Of a DNA stretch of 19,695 nt, positions 13,073 through 19,695 are shown in pieces; positions within the stretch are counted from its first letter, which is position 1, and the number at the start of each line of letters is the position of its first letter. Where the stretch lies: contig UQQL01000035.1 in assembly GCA_900543275.1 (NCBI GenBank), forward strand, positions 1-19,695, in the 5' to 3' direction. The notes below the pieces were generated by a model that was not told the origin of the DNA, searched no databases, and saw only the letters and a list, made by a program, of their open reading frames with translations. Source of the DNA: an uncultured Collinsella sp. (lineage in GTDB: Bacteria; Actinomycetota; Coriobacteriia; Coriobacteriales; Coriobacteriaceae). The position numbers and the translations under genes are program-made.

Positions 13073-14014
13073 ATGACAACCAAGTACACCGACGCGCCGC
13101 GCACGCGCGTCATGACACCGGCCGCGCTCAACAACGGAGTGCACGAGAACCATTCCATCGGACAGACCATGACCATCGCGCCCAAAAAGGGCCTGTTCGA
13201 CGACATTTCCATTCCCCAAATCATCGCCGGCGCCGCAGCTGCCGCCACGAGCGTCGCGCTTGCCTCCAAGATTGGTATCGCTGGTTCAGTAATTGGTGCC
13301 GCCGTGAGCTCGGTCATCACCGTTGTGTCCTCGCAGGTCTACCGCCACTTTATCTCTGCCAGCGCCGAAGCCCTCAAAGGCACGCACACCGCCGTCGACT
13401 ACCCCGCCGGCGCCTATGAGCCCGTTGAGTTTGATGCCGAGGAGCACCTGGGCGGCGCCGCGACTACGCAGGAGATGCGCCAGATTGCGGGGCGCGCGAC
13501 CACGGCGCGCGTCGCCCCCAACAGCCTGCGCGCCAAGGCGGCGGCAGAGCGCAGCCAGACGCAAAAGAAGGTCATTGTCTTCTCGATCGCCATCGCCATC
13601 GTCGCGGTCATCGCCTGCACCGGCGCCATCCTTATCACCACTGCCGGCGAGGGTCTGGGTGAACGCCCCGAGCCAATCCTTTCGTCGCGCACGACCGAGC
13701 ACGACGCGGATAGCTCCGGTCAATCGCAAAGCCAGCAAGACGACTCGCAGGGCAACTCCGCATCCACCGACTCGTCTTCGGACACCCCTGATCAGTCGCA
13801 GAATGCCAATTCCTCTACGAACAGCAGCGGCACACAATCCGGCACGACCGACTCCAGCCAAACGACCGACGGCTCTCAGCCGAGCACGGGTGACCAGACG
13901 AGCGGCACCACGTCGGGAACGGGCACAGCAAACAGCAGCAACAGCAATTCGAGTGGCACCACATCGGGCACGGCATCTGACAGTTCAAGCCAAGGCACGA
14001 CATCGGGCAACTAG
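13073..14014 (+). CDS. membrane protein with Ser/Thr/Gln-rich tail, function unknown
   Basis: 313 residues. A glycine/alanine-rich hydrophobic region (about 47-90: IIAGAAAAATSVALASKIG, then AVSSVITVVSS) is followed by a polar middle, a clear transmembrane helix (167-190: VIVFSIAIAIVAVIA), and a tail of more than 100 residues almost wholly of Ser, Thr, Gly, Asn, Asp and Gln (about 205-313). With positive charge (QTQKK) before the helix, the tail is likely outside the cell, as a spacer or wall-spanning stalk. No catalytic motif or sorting signal is visible. The start at 13073 is set by GGGAGG 7 nt upstream; the frame is open to 12878 but without a better start. A strong hairpin follows the stop. 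Confidence 0.75.
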   Translation: MTTKYTDAPRTRVMTPAALNNGVHENHSIGQTMTIAPKKGLFDDISIPQIIAGAAAAATSVALASKIGIAGSVIGAAVSSVITVVSSQVYRHFISASAEALKGTHTAVDYPAGAYEPVEFDAEEHLGGAATTQEMRQIAGRATTARVAPNSLRAKAAAERSQTQKKVIVFSIAIAIVAVIACTGAILITTAGEGLGERPEPILSSRTTEHDADSSGQSQSQQDDSQGNSASTDSSSDTPDQSQNANSSTNSSGTQSGTTDSSQTTDGSQPSTGDQTSGTTSGTGTANSSNSNSSGTTSGTASDSSSQGTTSGN

Positions 14015-14044
14015 GCACCGCATCCCCAGATAGGCAACCTGTAC

Positions 14045-14078
14045 AACGGGCGCGAATCGACAGCGGTTCGCGCCCGTT
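14045..14078 (+). terminator. hairpin terminator after the 13073 gene
   Basis: A perfect 12-bp stem, AACGGGCGCGAA (14045-14056) with TTCGCGCCCGTT (14067-14078), begins about 30 nt after the stop codon. The T tract is short (GTTTG), so termination may be partial. Confidence 0.7.
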
Positions 14079-14122
14079 TGCCTTGGGCGCCGTCATGGCG
14101 AGCGCCATGCGATGGTAAGATG

Positions 14123-14138
14123 CTTTACATGTGTAAAG
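14123..14138 (+). promoter_or_regulatory. palindrome overlapping the ribosome binding site of the 14151 gene
   Basis: CTTTACA (14123-14129) and TGTAAAG (14132-14138) are perfect 7-bp arms separated by TG. The right arm runs into the AGAGGAG ribosome binding site (about 14137-14143). TAAGAT at 14116-14121 is a possible -10. It is either a repressor operator or an RNA hairpin beside the start; the sequence does not decide. Confidence 0.45.
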
Positions 14139-14150
14139 AGGAGATTTGCC

Positions 14151-15458
14151 ATGAGCAAGACAATAGTTAGGCCCACGCTTTCGCTGGGCAACCACATCTA
14201 TCTGTATCGCCTGCTGCGCGATGCGATTGGATGCGGCAAGCAAACGTTTATGACGCAGGTCGAAGAGGCTCTCGCCGCTGGCGACATGACTGCTTATGAC
14301 CTGGGCTTCGAGTCCACGCGCGAGTTGCTCGAGGAGCTTGACGACTGCATTAAGCTGACCGTCTTTAAGGGCGGTCGCCTGTATGCCACCGTCATCGCCA
14401 ACGAGGCATGGGATGCCGCCCTTGCCAAGGGCGAGGACAAGCCCAAGGCTGCCAAGGGCGCCAAGCAGTCCTACAAAAAGAAGAAGCGCGGTGAGAAGGA
14501 CCTCAAGGCCGTGCGGCCCAAGCACGTTAAGCGTCCCGAGCCCGAGCCCGTGGCCGAAGTCGCTCCGGAACCCGAGCCCGAGACAGAGATCGAAGTCGCT
14601 ATTGAGGTAACAGCAGAAGCCGAAACCGAAATCGCCGCCACGACCGATCCCGAAGTCATATCCGAGCAGGAAGCAACTGTGGAGCTCAACGAAGCGCCCA
14701 AGTCGACAACCGAAGAAGCCGCTGACCAACCCGAGACGCCTGCGTTCCAAAACAGCGATGTCTTTGGCAACGAGGCCGAGGACGATCAGTCCGACGAGCC
14801 CGCCGATCAAGGCGCTACCGAATCGGCACCGGAGCCCGAGACGCCGCAGCCCGCCATCTCGCTCACGGTCGTCTATGACCCCGAGAACGCCAACGCCGGC
14901 ATCACCACCATGGCCTCCACACCGATCGAGGCAAAGCCGTCTGTCGAGGCAGAGGACGCCCCGCAAGCCGACGCCAAAACCGAGACTGAAGACACATCCG
15001 TCTCCGTGGAACCGACAGATTCCGCAGTTAAGCCGGAACCGGTGCCTGAGTCTGCACCCGTCATCGAGTCCACATCCGCACCTGTCTATGACCAAATTCC
15101 CGCACCGGTACCGGCTTCGGTACCCGCAGCAGCACCGGCCCCCGCACCCACAGCACCGACCATCCCCGAGGACTTCCCCGTCGATTTCGCAACCGAGGTC
15201 TTCTGCCCCGGCCCGTTGCTACACCAGCTGTCGACCTATCTCCCCTACGGCGCCGACACGCTCGGCATCGTCGGCGAGTACTACTGGATCGCCCGCGAAC
15301 GCGGCACCATCGAGGCCGCGCGAAACCGCGCAATCTTCCCCCTGCGCTACACGCAGGCCGGCGAGCGCCACGAAGTCACCGTGCGCATCCGCCGCAACAC
15401 CACCGGAGGCCTCGGAGCCACCTGGACCGTCGACAAGGTTGAAGAATCCAACGAATAG
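14151..15458 (+). CDS. hypothetical protein with Glu/Pro-rich linker between two conserved ends
   Basis: 435 residues in three parts. The N-terminal globular part (1-95) has helices and a final hairpin (FKGGRLYATVIANEAWDAAL, 73-92), superficially like a small winged-helix or OST-HTH-type fold, but I would not assign it. The middle is low-complexity: a lysine-rich patch (107-128) and a long Glu/Pro/Ala region with PEPEP repeats (about 128-345). The C-terminal globular part (about 345-435) contains FPVDFATEVFCPGPLLHQL and LRYTQAGERHEVTVRIRR. No signal peptide or membrane segment is visible, so it is probably cytosolic, with the linker tethering two domains. ATG at 14151 has AGAGGAG 7 nt upstream; the open frame before it has no such site. 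A strong terminator follows. Confidence 0.75.
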   Translation: MSKTIVRPTLSLGNHIYLYRLLRDAIGCGKQTFMTQVEEALAAGDMTAYDLGFESTRELLEELDDCIKLTVFKGGRLYATVIANEAWDAALAKGEDKPKAAKGAKQSYKKKKRGEKDLKAVRPKHVKRPEPEPVAEVAPEPEPETEIEVAIEVTAEAETEIAATTDPEVISEQEATVELNEAPKSTTEEAADQPETPAFQNSDVFGNEAEDDQSDEPADQGATESAPEPETPQPAISLTVVYDPENANAGITTMASTPIEAKPSVEAEDAPQADAKTETEDTSVSVEPTDSAVKPEPVPESAPVIESTSAPVYDQIPAPVPASVPAAAPAPAPTAPTIPEDFPVDFATEVFCPGPLLHQLSTYLPYGADTLGIVGEYYWIARERGTIEAARNRAIFPLRYTQAGERHEVTVRIRRNTTGGLGATWTVDKVEESNE

Positions 15459-15459
15459 C

Positions 15460-15501
15460 AAAACGCGGCGAACGTCACAAAAACGCTCGCCGCGTTTTTT
15501 T
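15460..15501 (+). terminator. intrinsic terminator after the 14151 gene
   Basis: AAAACGCGGCGA (15460-15471) pairs perfectly with TCGCCGCGTTTT (15487-15498) and runs into a T7 tract, immediately after the stop codon. The leading A run gives it some use for the opposing ettA transcript. Confidence 0.9.
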
Positions 15502-15527
15502 ATTTTCCCAGGTTGAGCATAAGTTCG

Positions 15528-15556
15528 TGTGACAAAGGGGCTGTCCCTTTGCCACA
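15528..15556. repeat. palindromic element between convergent genes
   Basis: TGTGACAAAGGG (15528-15539) and CCCTTTGCCACA (15545-15556) pair with one mismatch around GCTGT, 6 nt beyond the ettA stop. The CTGTCCC core recalls the GGGGACAGG core of the element at 2752-2780, suggesting a related REP family, but the arms differ. It may also help end ettA. Confidence 0.4.
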
Positions 15557-15561
15557 TCAAA

Positions 15562-17241
15562 CTAGTCCCTGGTAAGTTTCCTGTGAATACGATGCGGCTG
15601 GGCTGCGTCCTCGCCCAGGCGCTCGATGCGGTTGGCCTGATAGGCCTCGAAGTTGCCCTCGAACCAATACCAGTTGCCCGGATTCTCGTCGGTGCCCTCC
15701 CACGCCAGAATGTGCGTGGCGACGCGGTCCAGGAACATACGGTCGTGGCTAATAACCACCGAGCAGCCCGGGAACTCGAGCAGCGCCGCCTCGAGCGAGG
15801 ACAGCGTCTCGACGTCGAGGTCGTTCGTGGGCTCGTCGAGGAGCAGCAGGTTGCCGCCCTGCTTGAGCGTAAGCGCCAAGTTCAGACGGTTGCGCTCGCC
15901 ACCGGAGAGCACGCCAGCGCGCTTCTGCTGGTCCTGGCCCTTAAAGCCAAAGCTCGCCACGTACGCGCGGCTCGGAACCTCGGTCTCGCCGACCATCATG
16001 TGGTCCAGGCCGTCCGAGACGACCTCCCACAGGTTCTTATCGGGGTCGATGCCGGAACGGTTCTGGTCGACGTAAGAAATCTTGACGGTCTCGCCCACCT
16101 CGAGCTCGCCCGAAGTCAGCGGCTCCAGGCCCACAATCGTCTTGAACAGCGTGGTCTTACCGACACCGTTGGGGCCGATAACGCCCACAATGCCGTTGCG
16201 CGGCAGGGTGAACGAAAGGTCATCGATGAGCACGCGGCCATCGAACTCCTTGTGCAGGTGATGGGCCTCGAGCACCTTGTTGCCCAGACGCGGGCCCACA
16301 GGGATGCGGATGTCGGTCCAGTCGAGCTTCTGGCTTGCGCGGGCCTCGGCCTCCATCTCCTCGTAGCGAGCCAGACGGGCCTTGTTCTTGGCCTGGCGAG
16401 CCTTGGGCGAGCTGCGTACCCACTCGAGCTCGGCCTCCATGCGCTTGGCGAGCTTGGCGTCACGGTTGCCCTGCGCCTCGATACGGGCGGCCTTGGTCTC
16501 CAGATACGTGGAGTAGTTGCCCTTGTAGGGATAAAGGTGGCCGCGGTCGACCTCGCAGATCCACTCGGCAACGTTATCCAGGAAGTAGCGATCGTGCGTG
16601 ACGGCAAGCACCGCGCCCTGGTAGTTGTGCAGGAAGTGCTCGAGCCACAGGATCGACTCAGCGTCTAGGTGGTTTGTGGGCTCGTCAAGCAGCAGCAGGT
16701 CGGGAGCCTCGAGCAGCAGCTTGCACAGGGCCACGCGACGGCGCTCGCCGCCGGAAAGCACGTTGACCGGCATGTCGGAATCGGGCAGCTGCAGGGCGTC
16801 CATGGCCTGGCCGAGCTTGGAATCGATATCCCAGCCATCAGCGGCGTCGATCTCGTCCTGGAGCTTGCCCATCTCGGCCATGAGGGCGTCCATGTCGCAG
16901 TCCGGGTCGCACATCTCCTCGCCGATCTTGTTGAAGCGATCGACCTTGGCAATCATGTCGCCAAACGCCATGCGCACGTTCTCGATGACGGTTTTGTCGT
17001 CGTCGAGCGGCGGCTCCTGTTGCAGGATACCCACGGTGTAGCCGGGGGTGAGCCTGGCATCGCCGTTGGAAACTTCCTCGATGCCGGCCATGATCTTGAG
17101 CAGGGTCGACTTGCCCATGCCGTTGGGACCCACGACGCCGATCTTGGCACCGGGGTAGAAGCTCAGGGTCACGTCGTCAAGGATTACCTTGTCGCCATGG
17201 GCCTTGCGAGCCTGATACATCTGGTAGATAAACTCTGCCAT
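15562..17241 (-). CDS. ettA: ABC-F ATPase, energy-dependent translational throttle EttA
   Basis: EttA binds the ribosomal E site and gates early elongation according to ATP/ADP. The 559 residues hold two ABC ATPase domains without membrane segments. The first has Walker A GPNGMGKST (38-46), signature LSGGERRRVAL (162-172) and Walker B LLLLDEPTNHLD (182-193). The second has GPNGVGKTT, LSGGERNRLNL and LLLLDEPTNDLD. Between the first Walker A and its signature is the EttA arm insert (about 90-140), and a basic linker rich in Arg/Lys (about 245-310) joins the halves. Length equals E. coli EttA (555), and the arm plus MAEFIYQM start favour EttA over Uup or antibiotic-resistance ABC-F proteins. The ribosome binding site is weak (AAAGGA, 12 nt upstream). 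Confidence 0.93.
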   Translation of the reverse strand: MAEFIYQMYQARKAHGDKVILDDVTLSFYPGAKIGVVGPNGMGKSTLLKIMAGIEEVSNGDARLTPGYTVGILQQEPPLDDDKTVIENVRMAFGDMIAKVDRFNKIGEEMCDPDCDMDALMAEMGKLQDEIDAADGWDIDSKLGQAMDALQLPDSDMPVNVLSGGERRRVALCKLLLEAPDLLLLDEPTNHLDAESILWLEHFLHNYQGAVLAVTHDRYFLDNVAEWICEVDRGHLYPYKGNYSTYLETKAARIEAQGNRDAKLAKRMEAELEWVRSSPKARQAKNKARLARYEEMEAEARASQKLDWTDIRIPVGPRLGNKVLEAHHLHKEFDGRVLIDDLSFTLPRNGIVGVIGPNGVGKTTLFKTIVGLEPLTSGELEVGETVKISYVDQNRSGIDPDKNLWEVVSDGLDHMMVGETEVPSRAYVASFGFKGQDQQKRAGVLSGGERNRLNLALTLKQGGNLLLLDEPTNDLDVETLSSLEAALLEFPGCSVVISHDRMFLDRVATHILAWEGTDENPGNWYWFEGNFEAYQANRIERLGEDAAQPHRIHRKLTRD

Positions 17242-17332
17242 TTGCCTGTTCTATCCTTTCTACCTGCTGTTTCCCTATTCTTGATTCGCTTTAGTAGAAA
17301 CGAAATGAGGAAACCAGCTCTGAAACGTAACG

Positions 17333-17359
17333 AAAAAGGGGCATGGTTGCCCACACCCC
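17333..17359 (-). terminator. terminator of the sdpR-sdpI operon
   Basis: On the minus strand, GGGGTGTGG pairs with CCATGCCCC (nine pairs, two of them G-U) across a GCAA tetraloop, followed by five T (17337-17333). It lies about 65 nt after the sdpI stop and separates that operon from ettA. The remaining 90 nt before ettA show no clear promoter. Confidence 0.85.
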
Positions 17360-17425
17360 CTAATACTACCTGGGAAAAGTCCCCCGGAACATACTATGAA
17401 CTGCGTACGTTAGTTTTCCGCAACC

Positions 17426-18130
17426 TTAACGAGCGGCTCGCTGCGATTTGCGCCACAACAGATACGAGTAGACGTAGACGGCTCCAACCGAACCAAACGC
17501 CAGAACCGCAATCACCGCGGCGACGACTTCACTCGAAAGCACGCTGCCTGCCACGCCCATCACAATCAGGCCAATACCCAGCACCATAAAGCAGGCGCCG
17601 CCAAAACGCTGCGTACGGCGCCAGTTCTCGGGATCGGCAAGCGCCCAAGGTGTCTTGATACCGAGCGTATAGTTCTGCTTCACACGCGGCAAGTAGTTGC
17701 CTACGCCGATGAACAGCAAACCGACAACACCGGAAATCAGCACGTTAACCGAACCGACCGCCGGCACCACGCCCCAGACCGTAAGCTCTCCCAGCCAGCT
17801 TATGGCGCACATGAACAAGGTGAAGGCGATTACGAAGCCCTGATAGAACTTGCCCGAGGTTCGATATGCCTCGCCTTTGGGGTCGATGCGCGGCACCACG
17901 CAGAACATTGCGAGAAGCGCCAGAGGCAGCGCGCCGAGCGCGGAGGCCATCCAGCTAGGACCCCAACCGTCGACGGCGCCGTTCGCGCCCCAGTGCGTGA
18001 GAATCTGCGCAGGCAAGCTCGGCATCACCATGAGGTGCGCTACGACATTGGCGACACACAGAGCGACCAGCGCAATCCACACGCGCGACGATACCCCCGT
18101 GGGGTGAATGCCCTTGTTTTCGTTATTCAT
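17426..18130 (-). CDS. sdpI: SdpI-family integral membrane protein (DUF1648 + SdpI domains)
   Basis: In Bacillus, SdpI is a membrane immunity protein against the SdpC toxin and also sequesters the repressor SdpR. The 234 residues here contain about six membrane segments. The extracytoplasmic DUF1648 motif is MPSLPAQILTHWGANG (36-51) with VDGWG (53-57), and the SdpI signature is GNYLPRVKQNYTLGIKTPWA (144-163), then ENWRRTQRFGG (168-178). I chose the ATG at 18130 (MNNENK), giving an 8-nt overlap with the end of the upstream ArsR gene; the open frame to 18172 lacks a better start. No sdpC-like toxin gene is nearby, so protection against an outside toxin, or a general envelope-stress role, is more likely than self-immunity. 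Confidence 0.88.
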   Translation of the reverse strand: MNNENKGIHPTGVSSRVWIALVALCVANVVAHLMVMPSLPAQILTHWGANGAVDGWGPSWMASALGALPLALLAMFCVVPRIDPKGEAYRTSGKFYQGFVIAFTLFMCAISWLGELTVWGVVPAVGSVNVLISGVVGLLFIGVGNYLPRVKQNYTLGIKTPWALADPENWRRTQRFGGACFMVLGIGLIVMGVAGSVLSSEVVAAVIAVLAFGSVGAVYVYSYLLWRKSQRAAR

Positions 18131-18401
18131 CCTTATCACCTTCAGTGTTTGTAAAGCCCATAAACCAGCCAATTAAATCCTGCATGACGGTGGTGTTTAA
18201 GCTGTATACGATGTTTTGGCCATGGCGCTCGTCGGTCACCAACCCGGCATTTTTGAGCGTCGCCAAGTGATGGCTTAGCGACGGCTTACTGATATCGAAA
18301 TGCTCGGCAAGCTCCCCCGCCGTGCAATTGCCCTCGCGCAGCAACTCCAAAATGCGCCGTCGCGTTGGATCGACAAGCGCCTTAAAACCCTCTCCCGGCA
18401 T
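18123..18401 (-). CDS. sdpR: ArsR-family autorepressor, SdpR-like
   Basis: A 92-residue winged-helix repressor: FKALVDPTRRRILELLREG (dimer helix and first HTH helices), then TAGELAEHFDISKPSLSHHLATLKNAGLV (recognition helix SKPSLSHHL), then a wing (ERHGQNIVYSLN). No cysteine pair for metal sensing is present, and the SdpR-type C-terminus (GWFMGF) fits the pairing with SdpI, which overlaps it by 8 nt. The ATG at 18401 is preceded by GAGGAGG 4 nt upstream. The frame opens at 18419, but that ATG lies before the ribosome binding site. It is expected to repress its own operon from the operator overlapping its -35. Confidence 0.9.
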   Translation of the reverse strand: MPGEGFKALVDPTRRRILELLREGNCTAGELAEHFDISKPSLSHHLATLKNAGLVTDERHGQNIVYSLNTTVMQDLIGWFMGFTNTEGDKDE

Positions 18402-18435
18402 AAGACCTCCTCTCATCATCTCTCATGACGCGCAC

Positions 18436-18465
18436 ACTATACTCGATATTTAGATGTTTGTCTAA
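18436..18465 (-). promoter_or_regulatory. sdpRI promoter with ArsR-type operator
   Basis: Minus strand: -35 TAGACA (18464-18459), 17-bp spacer, -10 TATAGT (18441-18436). The inverted repeat TTAGA...TCTAA (18450-18465, 6-bp centre) covers the -35 and half the spacer, and an extra half-site TCTAA lies at 18469-18473. Position and form fit autoregulation by SdpR. Confidence 0.75.
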
Positions 18466-18483
18466 CTGTCTAATCCTGTACTC

Positions 18484-18519
18484 AAAAAAATAGCCGCCTC
18501 CGCGTAATGCGAAGACGGC
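18484..18519 (-). terminator. minus-strand terminator with no gene in front of it
   Basis: An 11-bp stem (18493-18503 with 18509-18519, two G-U pairs on the minus strand, loop of 5) is followed by seven T (18490-18484). Nothing coding on the minus strand precedes it, since tcdA is divergent, so it most likely ends a small RNA starting near 18640. Confidence 0.75.
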
Positions 18520-18640
18520 CACTTCTCACGCTACAAACGTGTTTGGGAGTTGGCCAACCCGCTGCAACGGGTGCCATCTGCTTCATCTTATGCGAATCAC
18601 TGCCTCATTTCAACAAGCCCCTAGGGCTCAAATGGAATCG
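18484..18640 (-). ncRNA. candidate small RNA
   Basis: Between the tcdA promoter and the orphan terminator the minus strand can form three more hairpins: AGCCC/GGGCT (18616-18628), ACCCG/CGGGT (18557-18572) and CAAAC/GTTTG (18534-18545). TATTAT at 18648-18643 is a possible -10, but with no good -35. It is not recognised as a known RNA family. It could instead be a leader of something lost, or a structured insulator. Confidence 0.35.
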
Positions 18641-18650
18641 CGATAATACC

Positions 18651-18656
18651 TATAAT
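18651..18656 (+). promoter_or_regulatory. tcdA -10 box
   Basis: A perfect TATAAT lies 44 nt before the tcdA start. The matching -35 is poor (TCAAAT at 17-bp spacing), so only the -10 is claimed. Confidence 0.5.
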
Positions 18657-18700
18657 GGCGATAGCTAAAACACGATTCGCTTCCCCATCGGAGGATGTCT

Positions 18701-19492
18701 ATGACCGAAACTGCTGCACTCGTCGAGACACGCGACACCAAGCTCGAAATCATCATGGGCCGCGAGGCACTCGACAAGCTCGCCGATGCCACGGTGCTGG
18801 TACTCGGCTGCGGAGGTGTGGGCTCTAACTGCTGCGAGGCACTTGCCCGTGGCGGCATTGGTCATTTCGTCATTCTGGACAAGGACATCATCGCGCCCAG
18901 CAATATCAATCGCCAGGCCATCGCCTTTCACAGCACCATCGGCAAGCGCAAAGTGGACGTGATGGATGCCATGATTCGCGATATCAATCCCGCCGCCACC
19001 GTTATCAAGCGCACCGAATACCTGTTGAGCGATAACATCGACGAGTTCTTTACGAGCGTTTTGGAGCAGACGGGCGGCAAGCTCGACTACGTCGTCGACG
19101 CCATCGACACCATCTCGGCCAAGCTCACCATTGCCAAATATGCTCAGGACCACGGCATTCGTTTGGTTAGTTCCATGGGCGGGGCCAACAAGCTCCATCC
19201 CGAGTGCCTCCGCTTTGCCGACATCTTCGATACGGTACGTGACCCCATGAGCCGCATTATGCGCAAAGAATGTAAGAAGCGCGGAATCAAGAGCCTACAC
19301 GTACTGTTTAGCTGCGAGGAATCGGTTAAGACACAGCCCCGCGATCCTTCCAACATCCACGAGCGCACCGAGCTGGGAACTGCCAGTTTTATGCCGCCCA
19401 TCATGGGTCAGATGATTGCCGGCGAGGTTATCCGCCAGATCAGTGGGCGCGGCACCGAACGCGTACGCTCCGATGGCCAGCGCTTGGACTAG
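18701..19492 (+). CDS. tcdA: tRNA threonylcarbamoyladenosine dehydratase (TcdA/CsdL)
   Basis: TcdA uses ATP to cyclise threonylcarbamoyladenosine at position 37 of ANN-decoding tRNAs to the hydantoin form. The 263 residues carry the E1-like/ThiF Rossmann fold: VLVLGCGGVGSNCCEALAR (32-50), the acidic strand end VILDKD (57-62), NINRQ (68-72) contacting ATP, and DYVVDAIDTISAK further on. There is no rhodanese or ubiquitin-like partner gene, and length and the C-terminal GTASFMPPIMGQMIAGEVIR match TcdA rather than MoeB/ThiF. The start at 18701 follows GGAGG by 6 nt; the ATG at 18695 touches the ribosome binding site and is rejected. tatD follows after 14 nt on the same strand. Confidence 0.92.
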   Translation: MTETAALVETRDTKLEIIMGREALDKLADATVLVLGCGGVGSNCCEALARGGIGHFVILDKDIIAPSNINRQAIAFHSTIGKRKVDVMDAMIRDINPAATVIKRTEYLLSDNIDEFFTSVLEQTGGKLDYVVDAIDTISAKLTIAKYAQDHGIRLVSSMGGANKLHPECLRFADIFDTVRDPMSRIMRKECKKRGIKSLHVLFSCEESVKTQPRDPSNIHERTELGTASFMPPIMGQMIAGEVIRQISGRGTERVRSDGQRLD

Positions 19493-19506
19493 CAGGATGC
19501 CCTGCG

Positions 19507-19648
19507 ATGGAACCGCGATTCTTTGACACGCATTGTCATCTTGATTTGATGCTCAGCCCCGATGTTGCAGCCAGTGAGTCGGCGGCGTTGGGTCTGGGGC
19601 TCTTTGACTGCGGGGTCGACCCACGCGACTTCGCGGCAGCAAAAAAGC
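19507..19648 (+). CDS. tatD: TatD-family metal-dependent DNase, cut off by contig end
   Basis: The first 47 codons of a TatD-type hydrolase (3'-5' exonuclease/DNase fold with a two-metal centre). FFDTHCHLDL (5-14) contains the HxH metal ligands of the first strand, and LGLFDCGVDP (29-38) is the second strand of the barrel. The ATG at 19507 is 14 nt after the tcdA stop. Genomic sequence ends at about 19648; the frame continues to a TAG at 19695 only because adapter bases are read, so the last residues after KKP (VSYTHLTLPTTERV) are artificial. A whole TatD would be about 255-265 residues. Confidence 0.88.
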
Positions 19649-19695
19649 CTGTCTCTTATACACATCTGACGCTGCCGACGACGGAGAGAGTGTAG
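19649..19695. other. Illumina Nextera adapter contamination
   Basis: 19649-19667 is the 19-bp Tn5 mosaic end used in Nextera libraries, 19668-19681 (GACGCTGCCGACGA) is the Nextera read adapter, 19682-19689 (CGGAGAGA) is the reverse complement of the i5 index TCTCTCCG (S511), and 19690-19695 (GTGTAG) begins the P5 primer. None of this is genomic. Confidence 0.97.

Noticed and set aside
13815..15095. 426-codon minus-strand frame opposite the 14151 gene
   Set aside because: Gly/Leu/Cys-rich composition is the mirror of the Glu/Pro/Ala codons on the other strand, and there is no ribosome binding site.
18484..18588. 34-codon minus-strand frame within the small RNA candidate
   Set aside because: Its 3' part is the terminator stem and T run, and no ribosome binding site precedes it.
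1..19695. CRISPR array, tRNA, rRNA, riboswitch, integrase or transposase
   Set aside because: No regularly spaced repeats, no cloverleaf with CCA-type end, no recognised aptamer core and no DDE, Y1 or tyrosine recombinase motif was found on either strand.

Overview
The window looks like a contig end from a GC-rich, gut-type actinobacterium of the Coriobacteriia, most likely Collinsella or a close relative. This is inferred from the GC-rich codon usage, strong AGGAGG-type ribosome binding sites and gene content (DapB/DapH lysine branch, L-lactate dehydrogenase, two-domain NadE, EttA, SdpR/SdpI, TcdA, TatD). No rRNA or tRNA is present, so the genus is not proven. The last 47 bases (19649-19695) are not genomic: they are Illumina Nextera adapter with an i5 index, so the organism's sequence stops at about 19648.

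Layout. 1-1379 (+): the end of dapB followed by dapH, making tetrahydrodipicolinate and acetylating it for diaminopimelate/lysine. 1670-8494 (all -): an NA37 nucleoid-associated protein, a DUF2974 alpha/beta hydrolase flanked by two copies of a 29-bp REP-like element, ldh, a class I/II aminotransferase (possibly the acetyl-DAP branch transaminase) and glutamine-dependent nadE. 12678-12896 (-) is a short unknown protein. 13073-15458 (+) holds two proteins of unknown function: a two-segment membrane protein with a Ser/Thr-rich tail, and a protein with a Glu/Pro-rich linker. 15562-18401 (-): ettA and an sdpR-sdpI autorepressor/immunity-type operon with a readable promoter and operator. 18701-19648 (+): tcdA and the first 47 codons of tatD.

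The outstanding region is 8628-12680 (-), a visibly AT-rich block inserted between nadE and the GC-rich genes to its right. It reads as one operon: DUF2087 protein, MFS exporter, cobalamin-binding radical SAM enzyme, then a 36-codon gene with a perfect ribosome binding site 13 nt after the radical SAM stop, then an intrinsic terminator. The small gene has the form of a ribosomally made peptide precursor (acidic, helical leader-like N-terminus, C-terminal Tyr, Cys and His). The inferred scheme is peptide made, modified by the B12/radical SAM enzyme (two PqqD-like C-terminal segments may bind the peptide), then exported by the MFS protein. I do not recognise this precursor as any named RiPP class.

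Both the MFS and the radical SAM genes are split by a -1 frame change. Each break lies at a GAA-AAA codon pair in a short A run, and one extra A would restore each reading frame. The cluster is therefore decaying, recoded or affected by base-call error; the sequence alone cannot say which.
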